From NCBI GenBank assembly GCA_032718475.1, contig JAUCBJ010005171.1:1-31551 (forward strand): 31,551 bases of DNA, in the 5' to 3' direction. This DNA is from Nemertoderma westbladi (lineage: Eukaryota > Xenacoelomorpha > Nemertodermatida > Nemertodermatidae). The translations under genes and the position numbers were made by a program. The notes under the pieces are model-generated. The model had not been told where the DNA came from and did no database searches. It saw nothing but the letters and a program-made list of their open reading frames with translations. This document shows, one piece after another, positions 19,101 through 29,650 of this stretch (the first letter of the stretch is position 1; each line of letters opens with the position of its first letter).

Positions 19101-19352
19101 TTATAAATGCAATGATTGTGAATTTGAGCACCAGTGCCCAAAGGCATTCCCGCAAAATGTAATTAACAAAAAGTAATTTGTTGAGCACCGGCGCACAATC
19201 CGCAGTTGAGGAACTGCTCAGGAATGTTCACCGGTGCACAATCCGCAGTAACTAAGAACCAGTGGTTTCGGAGCCGCAGCTAACGTGTTAAAGTGATCCG
19301 GGAGTTATTTATGTTTAAATGTTAAACTAATCTAGCCGCGCTCCTAACTTAC

Positions 19353-19514
19353 CAATTTCAACTGGTGTCGGTCGTTGTCAATGACTTTCTGGGTTAGTTT
19401 CGGTTGTCCGATGCCGCAGTTAGTAGATGTATTAACTGGGAGGACAGGCGTTAGGGATTGGACGGGATTAACTGTGAGGACAGTCGTTAGGATTTGGACA
19501 GGAGTGGAAGTCAT
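19353..19514 (-). CDS. Unrecognised gene, exon 2
   Basis: A 162-base open segment (54 codons) on the minus strand between a good acceptor (TTTCCTATTTTAG) and a good donor (TTG|GTAAGT), phase 0 on both sides, matching the phase of the exon at 19659-20591. The product is rich in Thr/Val/Pro (TSTPVQILTTVLTVNPVQSL) with two similar half-repeats, then QPKLTQKVIDNDRHQLKL, which looks like the start of a structured or helical part. No family recognised. Further exons should lie to the left, but I could not identify them. The exon lies just outside the outer inverted-repeat end at 19290. Confidence 0.55.
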
Positions 19515-19658
19515 CTAAAATAGGAAATAAAAACACAAACTCCAACTAATTATATTTTTTATTCACTGATATTGTGTTGTGTGGAACTAACTAACTATAA
19601 TTTTTAGACTGTTAGATGCTGATAAAAAATAATGTAAGTATAAATAGTAAATACGTAC

Positions 19659-20591
19659 ATTAGTGGTCGTCGGATGAATTGGTGTCCGAGGTTTACGGTC
19701 GACATTGTCGAACTTCCGTGTGACTACCGATAAACCCCCGTCGACCTCGAACCCGAAACAGTTAGTGTCGGACCCCGTCGGATCAGCTCCGTTTACCAAC
19801 ACACCTACGCCGGTGTCGCCGTCCGACGGTTTACGTCGTTTCTTCGGACTCGTTTCCCGCTTCCTGTCCGCGGTGCGACGTCGTTTTCTCTGAGAGTCTA
19901 TCGGAGAGGTACTGCCGTCGGGGTCGCAGGATTCTTCGAATCTGTACGGGTCGTCGCGAGATGTTACGTCAGTACCAGAAGTTAGGTTGGTACCGGAAGT
20001 TACTTTGTTACTGGAAGTTACTTTGCTACCGGAAGTTACTTTGCAACCGGAAGTTTGGTTGGTACCGGAAGTTAAGCCGGCACCGGAAACTAGTTTATAA
20101 GAAATTTTCAGTAACGACGAATTACTTTTATTGCCATGCGAAGGTTTAATTTTTGGATTGTCTTTATTTAAATTTCTACTTCTAACAGATTTTGTTGTTT
20201 TCCATGAGTTTTTGACCGCCGCGTTTTCAATTTTTACCTCTGACTTATTTGAATCATTTCTTCTTTGTTGTCGTTTCGCATTGAGATATAATTTCTTGGA
20301 TTCTTCGGGGTTATCTGACTGAAAATTATATCCGAAATACTTTGGAGGAGAAATTATTCTACTTGTCGATCTGGTTAGCGAAGGGGTGGGTCTTACAGGG
20401 TTGGCGAGCGGGTTATATGTTGGGTTGGTGGGTCTTACAGAGCTGGAAGGCGGGTTACATGTTGGGTTGGTGGGTTTCACACTACTACTCGCTGGCGGGT
20501 TATATCTATGCGTCAACTCGTTATTATTAAACCCATAGAAACTGGTGCAGACACGGGATCTAACGGGGTACAGATCATCTTTGTTAGTCAT
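19659..20591 (-). CDS. Unrecognised basic, low-complexity protein, exon 1
   Basis: 311 codons on the minus strand from ATG at 20591 to a donor-like GTACGT at 19658. I do not recognise the family. The N-terminus DDLYPVRSRVCTSFYGFNNN looks non-repetitive and could be a conserved motif. Residues about 35-75 contain near-repeats SSSVRPTNPTYNP, and residues about 170-210 repeat KVTSGS/TNLTSG (18-base units). A cluster RKRRRTADRKRETSPKKRRK at about 230-255 is a plausible nuclear localisation signal. The last part (VDGGLSVVTRKFDNVDRKPR) is less repetitive. Beyond the donor the frame turns AT-rich and hydrophobic, which supports exon end there. I infer a nuclear, mostly disordered protein. Confidence 0.6.
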
Positions 20592-21165
20592 AATTAAGAA
20601 TTTCTGTTTGTTAAATCATAACTGCAGTACTGTCAAACTGTCACCACTCACCAAACGTCGCCTTTCATCTGTTCATAGGGTAATTTAGACCTATATATCA
20701 AACAGTCAAATGCAAATGGTAGGGTAGAATTATCACATTGAAATGCAGAGTAGCGCCGAATACAATGTCTGTACGTAAGGAGCACATATAAAACTTCTCA
20801 AAAGGATAAACCCTACGGCTGTACGGCAGTACGGCTACTGTCTACCTGCTACCAATCTACTGCTGTACCGGACCGGTACTGTACAGCTGTACAGTAGTTA
20901 TAGTATAAGTATGACAGACTGCCAGATAGGCCTAGTATTGCCTACAGTATTGCCGTACATATCAGACATATAGCCTACTGCACTGCCTTTAAGCTTCCAT
21001 CTTCTGCTAAGCCTATGTCAGCCTGTCAGCCCATACTCCCCTAAATATTAGACCTTTAGGCCTTTAGTTCAAACCGCGATACCGTCGATAATACCGGTAC
21101 CGCGAATAACTGACTGGGTTCGCAATCAGGTATATACTGCTGTACTGACAACGCAGGAACACAGC
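20592..21165. promoter_or_regulatory. Divergent interval between the unknown gene and BEL/Pao Gag
   Basis: 574 bases between two head-to-head start codons. It contains palindromic words (GTACTGTACAGCTGTACAG near 20875, TAGGCCTA at 20927, ACCGGTACCG near 21092) but no sequence matching the probable 3' LTR at 29195. A bidirectional promoter is possible by position only. I see no clear TATA box. TGGGTTCGCAATCAGG near 21115 begins like a primer-binding site (TGG), but I could not assign a tRNA. Confidence 0.35.
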
Positions 21166-23522
21166 ATGTCGAGGACGACGGGCGAAGAAGATCTTGATGC
21201 AACTGTCATCAATAGTGATACCCTGGGATTGCCAACCAATCCCAGTGGACATGGATTATCTGATTCAGGTGGGATCCAAACCAATCAGGAACAGGTTGTT
21301 GGTAACAAAGGTAGGAATGATGGCCCTGTATGTAGGCCTAGATCCAGACCCCCGACATCGGAAGTCGATGTCATAAATTCTGTAAAGCGGTCAGTATCGG
21401 GTTACAAATCTCATTTTTCGAAATGTTATAATTCCTTCAATAAAGAATCAAGTTTAGAAATGTCAAACTTAAATTCTTTAGAAATTAATTTAAATAAATG
21501 TAAATCTATGATCCATTCAATTTCGGAAGAATATAATACAGCAATACTCAAACTTTATGATTTAGGTTATTCTGAAGTAGCAGAAAATTTACAAAGTAAA
21601 TACAATGGGGAAGTTACGATTTTATCTGAAAAACTGAAACGCATGAATAATATATACCATTACAAATGTGACCAATCTGAACCACTATCTGTATTGGCAC
21701 CAAAATGTTCAGATGAAGTTGGTTCTGGTACGGGTAGTGTAATGAGTCTTAAGGGACCTCAAAGTTCATCTACTTTTTTAGACCCTGATATGACAAAGGG
21801 TTTTTTATCATCTGAGTTGCCTTTCTTTAAAGAGTCCTTATGTCAGTCTTCTGTATTGCATAGATCAAAAAAGTCGAATTCTATTATCAGCAAGAATTCT
21901 AGTAAATCTAGCCACAAATCCTCAGCAAGCCACTCAGCCAGCTCAGTTTCAGCAAATGCTACTCTAAAGTTTCTTAAGGCTAGTAGTGAACGCAAACTAA
22001 CAAAATTACGGTGCGATTTGGATGCTGAACAATCTAAATTAACCAAACAACTACAGGATAAACAACGTAGTGGCCTAATACAAATTGCTGAGTTGAATGA
22101 AAGTCTTGCTGCTCAGGAATTAAAACTTTTGAATCCTGAGATGGCAACTCAGATCGATAATATTCTTCCTGAACATTCCAGTTCAAAAATAACTTCAAAT
22201 ATCCTTCAAGAGTCACCTCAGAATTCACCTGGTACTGATTTCAGTGAAACTTTGGTCATCAAACCAGCAGGCCCAGTAAAGTCTGTAACTCTGAACCCTG
22301 CTGTCCAAAGCTTTATTCCTTCCCCATCCCCAATCTTGCCAGGACAACAATCAACCAGTTCAATACCCCAAACTCATATGACCATCGGAGGTACCGATGC
22401 AGCTCCATCAAACCAAGTACCTACAACAACAACTTCCTCAATCATGTCCCGCGGTGTAGAAGTACCTCCCAACCCTTTTATGGGGGGACATACACTTACC
22501 TCTGCGCAACAAAATGTTATCCCAAATCTTTCGCCAATCATGTCAACTCAGTACTTCAATTCTTATCCTGTTGCTAATAACGTTTCTCAGTCAATTCCTT
22601 ACACGTTCACAAATAACCAGTCACAAATCAATATTAACCAATCTGTGATACCTCAGCCTGGTTTATCCTATACTGGTAATACAAACAATAATTCAACTAG
22701 GAACCCATATAATTCAATCGCATCAAACAATTTTACTGGTGCTCCAAATTTACATAGCAACAACACCGCTAGTAATATGGATGCCACTCTCTCCGCCTTT
22801 GAAAGTCTCAATGCAAGGATATCATTACCACTTCCTAAACCAACGATTTTCGATGGTCAAGTATCCAAATACATTTCTTTTGTATCAGCTTTCAGAAACC
22901 AGATTGATGTCCGACCCCTTTCTGACACAGAGAAATTATCTTATCTCTTACAGTTTACCCAAGGAAAACCCCATGACTTAGTAGCCCGTTATGAAGGATC
23001 AGCTAATGGTTACAGTAAAGCTTGGGAATGCCTACATGAGAGGTACGGTCACCCAAGCACTATTATTGAATCAATAGGCTAATTGCCGAACTTACAAGTC
23101 CTGTTGATCTTTCAGGTTCACGGCAAAAACAAAGCACTTCTCTTAGGGATTATGCTGATAAGATCTTGGATAAGCTAGCTATCTTGGAACAATTAGAAAA
23201 CAACTGTCTTATGAATTCACCAGACAACCTCCGTAAAATTGTCAATAATCTTCCAGATCATCTATATAACAGGTGGCTTAGGGAGGCCATGCGCTTTCGT
23301 GAGATGCATAACTCTGAGCCAGGTCTTATTAATGTGGCTCACTTCGTTAAGCGAATCGCTGATGAAGTTAATGATCCCATCTTTTATCGACAACCCTCAG
23401 CGTATTCTCAATTCAGCAGTACATTCAAGTCTTCCAATCAACGGTATAGCCCATCAGCGAATTCCAATGCTGTAGATAGCCAAAGGTTACCACATTATCT
23501 ACAACTCTTGATAATTCCATAA
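21166..23522 (+). CDS. BEL/Pao retroelement Gag region (one frame break)
   Basis: N-terminal part of a Gag-Pol polyprotein. The first frame (21166-23082) gives 638 residues: Ser/Lys-rich start, a charged helical stretch near residues 255-320 (KLTKLRCDLDAEQSKLTKQL), a long Pro/Ser/Asn linker, then a DUF1759-like Gag domain (LPKPTIFDGQVSKYISFVSA, KLSYLLQFTQGKPHDLVARY, AWECLHERYGHP). The domain continues without loss in the next frame (23083-23522: SLRDYADKILDKLAILEQLE, HLYNRWLREAMRF), so one base is missing near 23060-23085. Gag packages element RNA. No matching 5' LTR is seen upstream. The start is the first ATG of the open frame and could be slightly wrong. Confidence 0.85.
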
Positions 23523-26500
23523 ATGTTGTTTCCAATCTTAATGATAAGTTTCAACTACCCACATGTCGTATCTGTAAAGAGAAACACTTTCTAAGTGAGT
23601 GTCCTGAGCTCCTGCGCAAAACACCCAAGGACAGGTGGCATTTCATTGCCAGAGAGAAGGGATGTCACAGATGTTTATCATTTAAACATGTGCTTTCAAG
23701 TTGTAATTCAAAATTACTTTGTAAGGTATGCAATGGTAGCAAACACCACACAATCTTACACGATCCTCAAGTTACAAAACCTACAACCCCTTCATCAATG
23801 GCAGGAACAACTTCCAGTATCGTATCATTGTCTAATCCTGTCGCTGTCGCATCAATAAACAAATCTTCAGCACCTAGTAAGAGCATTTCATCACCCTTGA
23901 ATCACATCAATGATAATATTATAATCACTCGTCCTAACCTTCAAGCTATTTTCAGTACCTCACATTCCAATAAAAGGACATGGCTCTCTATTGTCCCAAT
24001 CAAATTAATCTCAGGTGATAGGCATATTACAACCTATGCTCTATTAGATGAAGGTTCTACTTGTGCCTTTATTGACCAGTCAATTTCTGATAAGTTAAAT
24101 CTTGTTAAGAAAAACTGTAATCGTTCATTCAAAACAGCATTTGACTCTACTGCTAGAAGTGTTGATGTCGTGTCAGTTTCAGTTGCACCAGTCGAAGGTA
24201 TGCCTGCTTCAGACCCTCATTTTCAGGTTTTTCTACCTATTGTATACTCAGTAAATAATTTCCAACAGGCTCATACCCAAGACATCTCACAGGTCACAAT
24301 TTGTGACTATTCTCACCTCAACGAAATTGCTGATGATCTTTATTCAATTCCAGACATTGATGTCAACATGATTTCAGTCCTACTTGGTATGAATCATCCT
24401 CAAGCCCTGAAACGTAATGAGTACATTATGGCCCCAGACCCGAGTAATCAGCCTTCTGCCGTCAGAACACCATTTGGATGGTCTTTAATGGGTCCTATTG
24501 ATATATGCGATAATTTAGTCGAACATTCTTCTTATGTGGAGTGTTTTGATGATCTTGACACTTCCTGTCACTCAGATATAGCTCAATGTATCAAACAAAA
24601 CGTTGACATTGAACGTTCCCTCGGATTCTCTGATCTTAGCAATTGCTTGCATTCTCTTCCTGGTGATGATAAGCCATCCCCTTCCAGCGATTGCTTAGAA
24701 GCTCTCAACACATTAAACAAAACTACCAAGTTCATAAACGGTAGGTATGAAGTCGCTATGATGTGGAAAAGTCCACCCCCAAACTTACATAATAACAAAC
24801 CTCTTGCTGTAAAACGCCTACAAGGTCTACTTCAGAGATTCAAGAAGCTTCCTGACATCTATGACAAATATCAACAGCAGATTGATTCGTACATAGAGAA
24901 AGGGTATGCTCGCCGCTTGTCTCCAGAAGAAGTTGACTCAGTCTCTAACCAAACTTACTATCTTCCTCATCATTTTGTTCTAAATGAGAATAAACCCAAC
25001 AAAATCAGAATCGTTAATGATTGTGCGGCGACTTACAAGGGAACATGCTTAAATGATAACCTAACTGAAGGCCCAAATTTAATCAACTCTCTCATTGGTG
25101 TACTGCTACGTTTTCGTATCGGCTCAGTTGCCTTTAGCTGTGATATTGAAAGCATGTATCATAGAGTTCTTGTTCCTCAATCAGACAGTGATAGTCTCAG
25201 ATTTCTCTGGAAAGCAAAGGGCTCAGATGTAACTGAAACATTTATAATGTTATGCCATATATTTGGTGCTAGAGGCTCCAGCACTGTTGCCACAAATACT
25301 CTTCGTAGGTGTGGGGAAGATCATTCACATCTCTTCGATCCAGCCATTCTCATTATTATTCTTTTAAGTTTTTACGTGGATGATTGCCTTCATTCAGTAT
25401 TCAGCCATCAAGAAGCCATTTCTGTTGCTGAAAGTCTTATCCAGTGCTTATCCAAAGGTGGATTTCGTCTCACAAAGTTTATTTCCAATTCAGAAGAATT
25501 CATTAACCACTTCCCTGTAAGTGAGCATGCTCCATGTAAAGTTAATATAGATCTTGATCATCTTAATGTATCAAGAGCTCTTGGAATTCTCTGGGATACA
25601 GTATCAGACAGCTTCATATTCAATTTCCACCCCAAACAACGTGAATATTACACAAAACGAATTGCCCTTTCTGAAAATGCCACTATCTACGACCCACTCG
25701 GTTGGATTTCTCCAATCATTCTGAAGGGTCGCCTTATTATTCGTGAAATGTGGCTGATAAATCTCTCATGGGATGATCTCCTGCCAGCCAGACTCGCAAA
25801 GAAATGGCAGTCTTGGCTGAATCAATTATCTGACCTCTCAGCCCTAATTATTCCTAGGTGTTATACTGGACTTTGTGATAACAATTTATCTTTAAATGAA
25901 CTACACATATTTTCTGATGCTTCGATTTCAGCTTATGGTGTAGTGGCTTATCTTCGCATCATTTCGGAAAACAGCTATGTCTCATTAGTTTATTCCAAAT
26001 CACGTTTAGTACGTTCTGTGACTACATCTGCACCAACTGTCCCTAAGCTGGAACTTCAAGCAGCAGTGCTAGCTTCTGACATTGGCCAGATGCTTCTAGA
26101 TAATCTTAAACCCCGCATTCAAATTGCTTCCACCTATTTCTGGTCTGATTCCACAGTAACTCTTGGGTACATCCACAACTCTTCTAAATCATTCCCAATG
26201 TATGTCATGCGGCGCGTTTCCCATATCCTTCTATATTCAGACCGCAATCAGTGGTATCATGTTTCAGGAAATGAGAATCCTGCTGACTTAGCCAGTAGAG
26301 GTTCCACAACTCTACAACTTCTTAATTCGGACAGTTGGTGGCATGGACCCAAATTCCTCTCTTCCCTTAATACTACATTTTCCAATGACCATGTTGACTT
26401 GGAAGAATGTTCAATGGAAGCAAATTCAAACATCAATTCCCATGTTACAACTGATGACTTTGAGTCCATTCCAGAATACATAAACTACATTCTTGATAAT

Positions 26501-28051
26501 TGTGATGAAGACATTGTACATTCCATTCAATCAGAGGATTCAGAGTACTTTGTTTCAGCCATTGATCGATTGTTGAAACTTCACTTCAGTTGGAATAAAT
26601 TACGAATTATCTTTGCCTGGTTATTGCGCCTCATCCACTTCTCTATATCCTCCAAATTCGTAGTTCCTCTCAGAGGCACCCCAATAACTCACCCAGAGAT
26701 GAAACACTCTGGATACCGAATTATCTATTTTGTGCAAAGACAAATGTTCCCCAAAGAAATCAGTTGTCTCAACTCAGGTGCTCAGTTGAGCATAAATAGT
26801 CCGTTAAGCAAACTCAGGCCATTTCTAACTGATGATGGTCTCTTACGTGTTGGTGGTCGTATTACCGCGGCACCTGTCAGCTATGATGCCAAATATCCAA
26901 TAATTTTAGATTCAAAACATCACATCGCTCAATCCATTGTGTTAAGTACACATAAACGCCTTGGTCATGTAGGATATTCTCATGTCGCTACAGAAATAAG
27001 ACAAACGTTCTGGATACTCGCTCTTTATTCGTTATGCAGACAAATGGTTCAGAATTGTTTCATCTGTAGGAAAACGCATGCACCTCGTGGCAACCAATTG
27101 ATGGCCTCATTACCTCCACAACGTCTGACTCCTTATGAACCTCCTTTTACCTTCTCAGCAGTAGATGCTTTTGGCCCCCTTCGCACGAAATATGGCCGTG
27201 GTTCAGTCAAACGATGGCCTATATTATTTACTTGCCTCAATTCTCGAGCCATTCATCTAGATGTGGCAGTTAATTATTCCGCAGATGCCTTTATCAATGT
27301 GCTGAGGCGTTTCATCAATCGGAGAGGAACCCCTATTCAAATATTCTCTGATAATGGCACTAATTTTGTTGGAGCCGCAAATGAAATTGAAGCGACAATA
27401 CAGGACAGTAACGAACGTATTAGTAACAATCTAAGACTGTTAGGCGTTGAGTGGAAGTTTAATACCCCAAGGGCTCCCCATATGGGAGGTGTGTATGAAC
27501 GCCTCATTCAGTCATGTAAGAATGTTCTCCATACAGTCCTTGGGCAAGCATTAGTAACGGACGATATATTAATTACAACACTATCAGAAGTCGAATCCAT
27601 TGTCAATGGTAGGCCTATATGTGTTGTATCCGATGATCCCACAGGAGACCAGGTAATCACACCGCGCCGTCTGCTTCTGCAAGACAGTGCCATCGATGTC
27701 CCTATTGGTGATATTGATGATTCAGACATATATAGCCCCAAAACTTGGAAACAAGTACAAGTGTTGTCAAACCGCTTTTGGTCACAGTGGACCCGTGAGT
27801 ATATAACGTCTCTCCCACTTCGCAGTAAGTGGGCAAAACTAGTCCGTAACCTGCAGGTAAGTGATGTAGTACTTGTGCATGAAGATGACTTGCCCAGAAA
27901 TAAATGGCAAACTGGGGTAGTTATTGAGACTTTCCCCGACAATGACCACATTGTCAGATCTGTGAAAGTCAAAACGTCATCTGGTTCATACGTTCGCCCT
28001 ATTCATAAATTATGCTTACTGGAAGCAGCTATTGACAAATCAAGTCAATGA
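23480..28051 (+). CDS. BEL/Pao retroelement zinc knuckles and Pol polyprotein
   Basis: The frame is open from 23480, overlapping the end of the preceding frame, so a second single-base loss lies near 23460-23500. In order: Gag zinc motifs (CRICKEKHFLSEC, CHRCLSFKHVLSSC, CKVCNGSKHH); aspartic protease (ALLDEGSTCAFID, about 24040); reverse transcriptase (CDIESMYHRV about 25140, FYVDD at 25370-25384); RNase H (IFSDAS about 25910, KLELQAAVLA, FWSDSTVTLGYIH, NPADLASRG); integrase with HH-CC-type zinc region (HKRLGHVGY, CFICRKTHAP) and D-D-E (VDAFGP 27161, SDNGTNF about 27346, YERLIQ about 27494); and a C-terminal domain ending near LPRNKWQTGVVIE. Gene order protease-RT-RNase H-integrase and the FYVDD form are those of BEL/Pao. 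No envelope gene follows. The ORF of more than 1,450 codons without a stop suggests recent insertion or selection. Confidence 0.95.
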   Translation, partial: PKVTTLSTTLDNSINVVSNLNDKFQLPTCRICKEKHFLSECPELLRKTPKDRWHFIAREKGCHRCLSFKHVLSSCNSKLLCKVCNGSKHHTILHDPQVTKPTTPSSMAGTTSSIVSLSNPVAVASINKSSAPSKSISSPLNHINDNIIITRPNLQAIFSTSHSNKRTWLSIVPIKLISGDRHITTYALLDEGSTCAFIDQSISDKLNLVKKNCNRSFKTAFDSTARSVDVVSVSVAPVEGMPASDPHFQVFLPIVYSVNNFQQAHTQDISQVTICDYSHLNEIADDLYSIPDIDVNMISVLLGMNHPQALKRNEYIMAPDPSNQPSAVRTPFGWSLMGPIDICDNLVEHSSYVECFDDLDTSCHSDIAQCIKQNVDIERSLGFSDLSNCLHSLPGDDKPSPSSDCLEALNTLNKTTKFINGRYEVAMMWKSPPPNLHNNKPLAVKRLQGLLQRFKKLPDIYDKYQQQIDSYIEKGYARRLSPEEVDSVSNQTYYLPHHFVLNENKPNKIRIVNDCAATYKGTCLNDNLTEGPNLINSLIGVLLRFRIGSVAFSCDIESMYHRVLVPQSDSDSLRFLWKAKGSDVTETFIMLCHIFGARGSSTVATNTLRRCGEDHSHLFDPAILIIILLSFYVDDCLHSVFSHQEAISVAESLIQCLSKGGFRLTKFISNSEEFINHFPVSEHAPCKVNIDLDHLNVSRALGILWDTVSDSFIFNFHPKQREYYTKRIALSENATIYDPLGWISPIILKGRLIIREMWLINLSWDDLLPARLAKKWQSWLNQLSDLSALIIPRCYTGLCDNNLSLNELHIFSDASISAYGVVAYLRIISENSYVSLVYSKSRLVRSVTTSAPTVPKLELQAAVLASDIGQMLLDNLKPRIQIASTYFWSDSTVTLGYIHNSSKSFPMYVMRRVSHILLYSDRNQWYHVSGNENPADLASRGSTTLQLLNSDSWWHGPKFLSSLNTTFSNDHVDLEECSMEANSNINSHVTTDDFESIPEYINYILDNCDEDIVHSIQSEDSEYFVSAIDRLLKLHFSWNKLRIIFAWLLRLIHFSISSKFVVPLRGTPITHPEMKHSGYRIIYFVQRQMFPKEISCLNSGAQLSINSPLSKLRPFLTDDGLLRVGGRITAAPVSYDAKYPIILDSKHHIAQSIVLSTHKRLGHVGYSHVATEIRQTFWILALYSLCRQMVQNCFICRKTHAPRGNQLMASLPPQRLTPYEPPFTFSAVDAFGPLRTKYGRGSVKRWPILFTCLNSRAIHLDVAVNYSADAFINVLRRFINRRGTPIQIFSDNGTNFVGAANEIEATIQDSNERISNNLRLLGVEWKFNTPRAPHMGGVYERLIQSCKNVLHTVLGQALVTDDILITTLSEVESIVNGRPICVVSDDPTGDQVITPRRLLLQDSAIDVPIGDIDDSDIYSPKTWKQVQVLSNRFWSQWTREYITSLPLRSKWAKLVRNLQVSDVVLVHEDDLPRNKWQTGVVIETFPDNDHIVRSVKVKTSSGSYVRPIHKLCLLEAAIDKSSQ

Positions 28052-29183
28052 AATTTCGTAAATCAACCATTTCGATTATTTCTGATATACCGGTATTCAT
28101 TTACATATATATATATATATATATATAATTATAATTATAAATTATATTATTAATTTATATATAACATATATAGACCTATAGCTATAGATATATTAACTAT
28201 AGACCTAATAATTATCTTATGAACTCATACTTGACAGCATATATATTTAATTTATGCTTAGGCCCTATACGATCTATTAACATTATACGGTAATCATTAT
28301 ATTACAGGATCAAGAATATGGGGACTACTGATACGAATATGGGCAATCTACTCACGACATACCATCAGACTCTCTTAGCCATACCAACGCCATCAGACTC
28401 TATCAGACATTCCGCAATCGTATATTAAGATTATTCTTTCCGTCCGTACGTAATTAGCTCATTTATATATAGATGCGGTGCAATTTTGGTGACGGTATAT
28501 AATACCTGCGCGAGTATATCGATCTACTTAGGCTGCATATCAAATTTCGTTTTCAACATTATTTTTCCTTTTTCAATATTTTTCTTTTTGATTTGTTTTG
28601 ATTTCTGCCCTTTCAAAAAAAAAATTCATATTGGTCTTATTTTAGTACTGATTGGTACCTCTAAAAAAAAAAAAAAAAAAAAAATCTAAAATATAAAATT
28701 CAAATTATATACTATATATAACTATATGTGTGAGTAAATTCACACTAATAAAATAAATTAAAAATAATATAAAAGTAATGGTTCTCCCCTTTCTCATTTC
28801 GTATGGTTTTAATCCATACTTTTAATTGTACGTCCTATATGTGCCCTTTGTACGTCCTATATGTGCCCTTTCGTATGGTTTTAATCCATACTTTTAATTG
28901 TACGTCCTATATGTGCCCTTTCGTATGGTTTTAATCCATACTTTTAATTGTACGTCCTATATGTGCCCTTTGTACGTCCTATCTATATGTGCCCTTTGTA
29001 CGTCCTATATGTGCCCTTTGTACGTCCAGTCAATTAAATATGATTCAATTTATAATAATACACACCCTAATTAAATAAAAAATTATATTATATCCCTACA
29101 GAATTAAAATTAAATAAAATAAACATGTAACATTTCGCCACGTAGTTCAATCCAATTTATTGCGAAAATGTTCGCCATAAATT
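28052..29183 (+). other. 3' untranslated part of the BEL/Pao element
   Basis: AT-rich non-coding sequence between the Pol stop and the purine tract. It includes (TA)n at about 28104-28125, an A-run near 28662-28683, and the tandem block listed separately. No envelope-like open frame. Confidence 0.6.
28795..29027 (+). repeat. Tandem repeat inside BEL/Pao 3' region
   Basis: Two unit types alternate: TCGTATGGTTTTAATCCATA with CTTTTAATT (three copies, from about 28798, 28871 and 28921) and GTACGTCCTATATGTGCCCTT (about six copies). The first type contains GTATGG/CCATAC arms that can pair. Confidence 0.8.
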
Positions 29184-29194
29184 GTAGGGGGGAC
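29184..29194 (+). other. Probable polypurine tract of BEL/Pao element
   Basis: GTAGGGGGGAC directly before TGTCATCGG. A G-rich purine run just before a TGT start is the usual plus-strand primer site next to a 3' LTR. Confidence 0.6.
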
Positions 29195-29650
29195 TGTCAT
29201 CGGCGAAATGCCATTTTCAATAAATATATTTACTCGACATACTGTACAGTATGTCTCAGAATAGAGTAACCAATCAGCATTCAGATTCAGACCGTATATA
29301 TAAAGCTCAACCATCAGACTTTCCGATTCTTTCTGTATTCTATTTCAATCATAACATTTTTCCCACAAATTTGGTTATTACTTTTTCTGCCTTTTCCGCT
29401 TTCCTACTTCAGTACTCCATCATTCAGAATTTAGCCCTTTCTTTTACATTCAGACATTGCAGCCTTAGTAGATCTTTACTTTAGATAATTTAATATTCAG
29501 ATTCAACATCCAGCATCCAGTCCACATTTATAATAAAATGCAAGATGACATACCGTAACCACTGTCTTTAAACCTTTTCCATCAGTCCATGCAGACAGAA
29601 TTAGCGATCAACCAAAATAGAACATAGTTTAGCTCAGTTCAGTAGTTCCG
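29195..29650 (+). mobile_element. Probable BEL/Pao 3' LTR (right end uncertain)
   Basis: Starts TGTCATCGGCGAAATGCC after the purine tract. It contains AATAAA-like words near 29218 and 29531 and a TATA-like GTATATATAAAGC near 29294-29306. There is no second copy in the window, so the right limit is a guess. The call rests on position, TGT start and purine tract alone. Confidence 0.45.

Larger units (their letters stand above)
14331..19290. mobile_element. Putative outer inverted-repeat element containing piggyBac
   Basis: The left end at 14331 reads TAACACGTTAGCTGCGG, and the right end, read inward on the minus strand from 19290, gives the same 17 bases. Both ends are followed by copies of a sub-terminal motif of the type TGCGGATTGTGCACCGGTGA (left near 14343-14370, 14494-14517 reversed, 14532-14556; right near 19180-19245). 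The right end is flanked by TTAA and the left by CTAA, which would fit a TTAA target site with one change. The piggyBac element and the 68-bp satellite block lie inside. Whether this is one large element with insertions or two copies of a smaller repeat facing each other is open. Confidence 0.5.

Noticed and set aside
28052-29183. Envelope gene downstream of BEL/Pao Pol
   Set aside because: No long open frame, signal peptide or membrane segment is seen. The region is AT-rich and repetitive.
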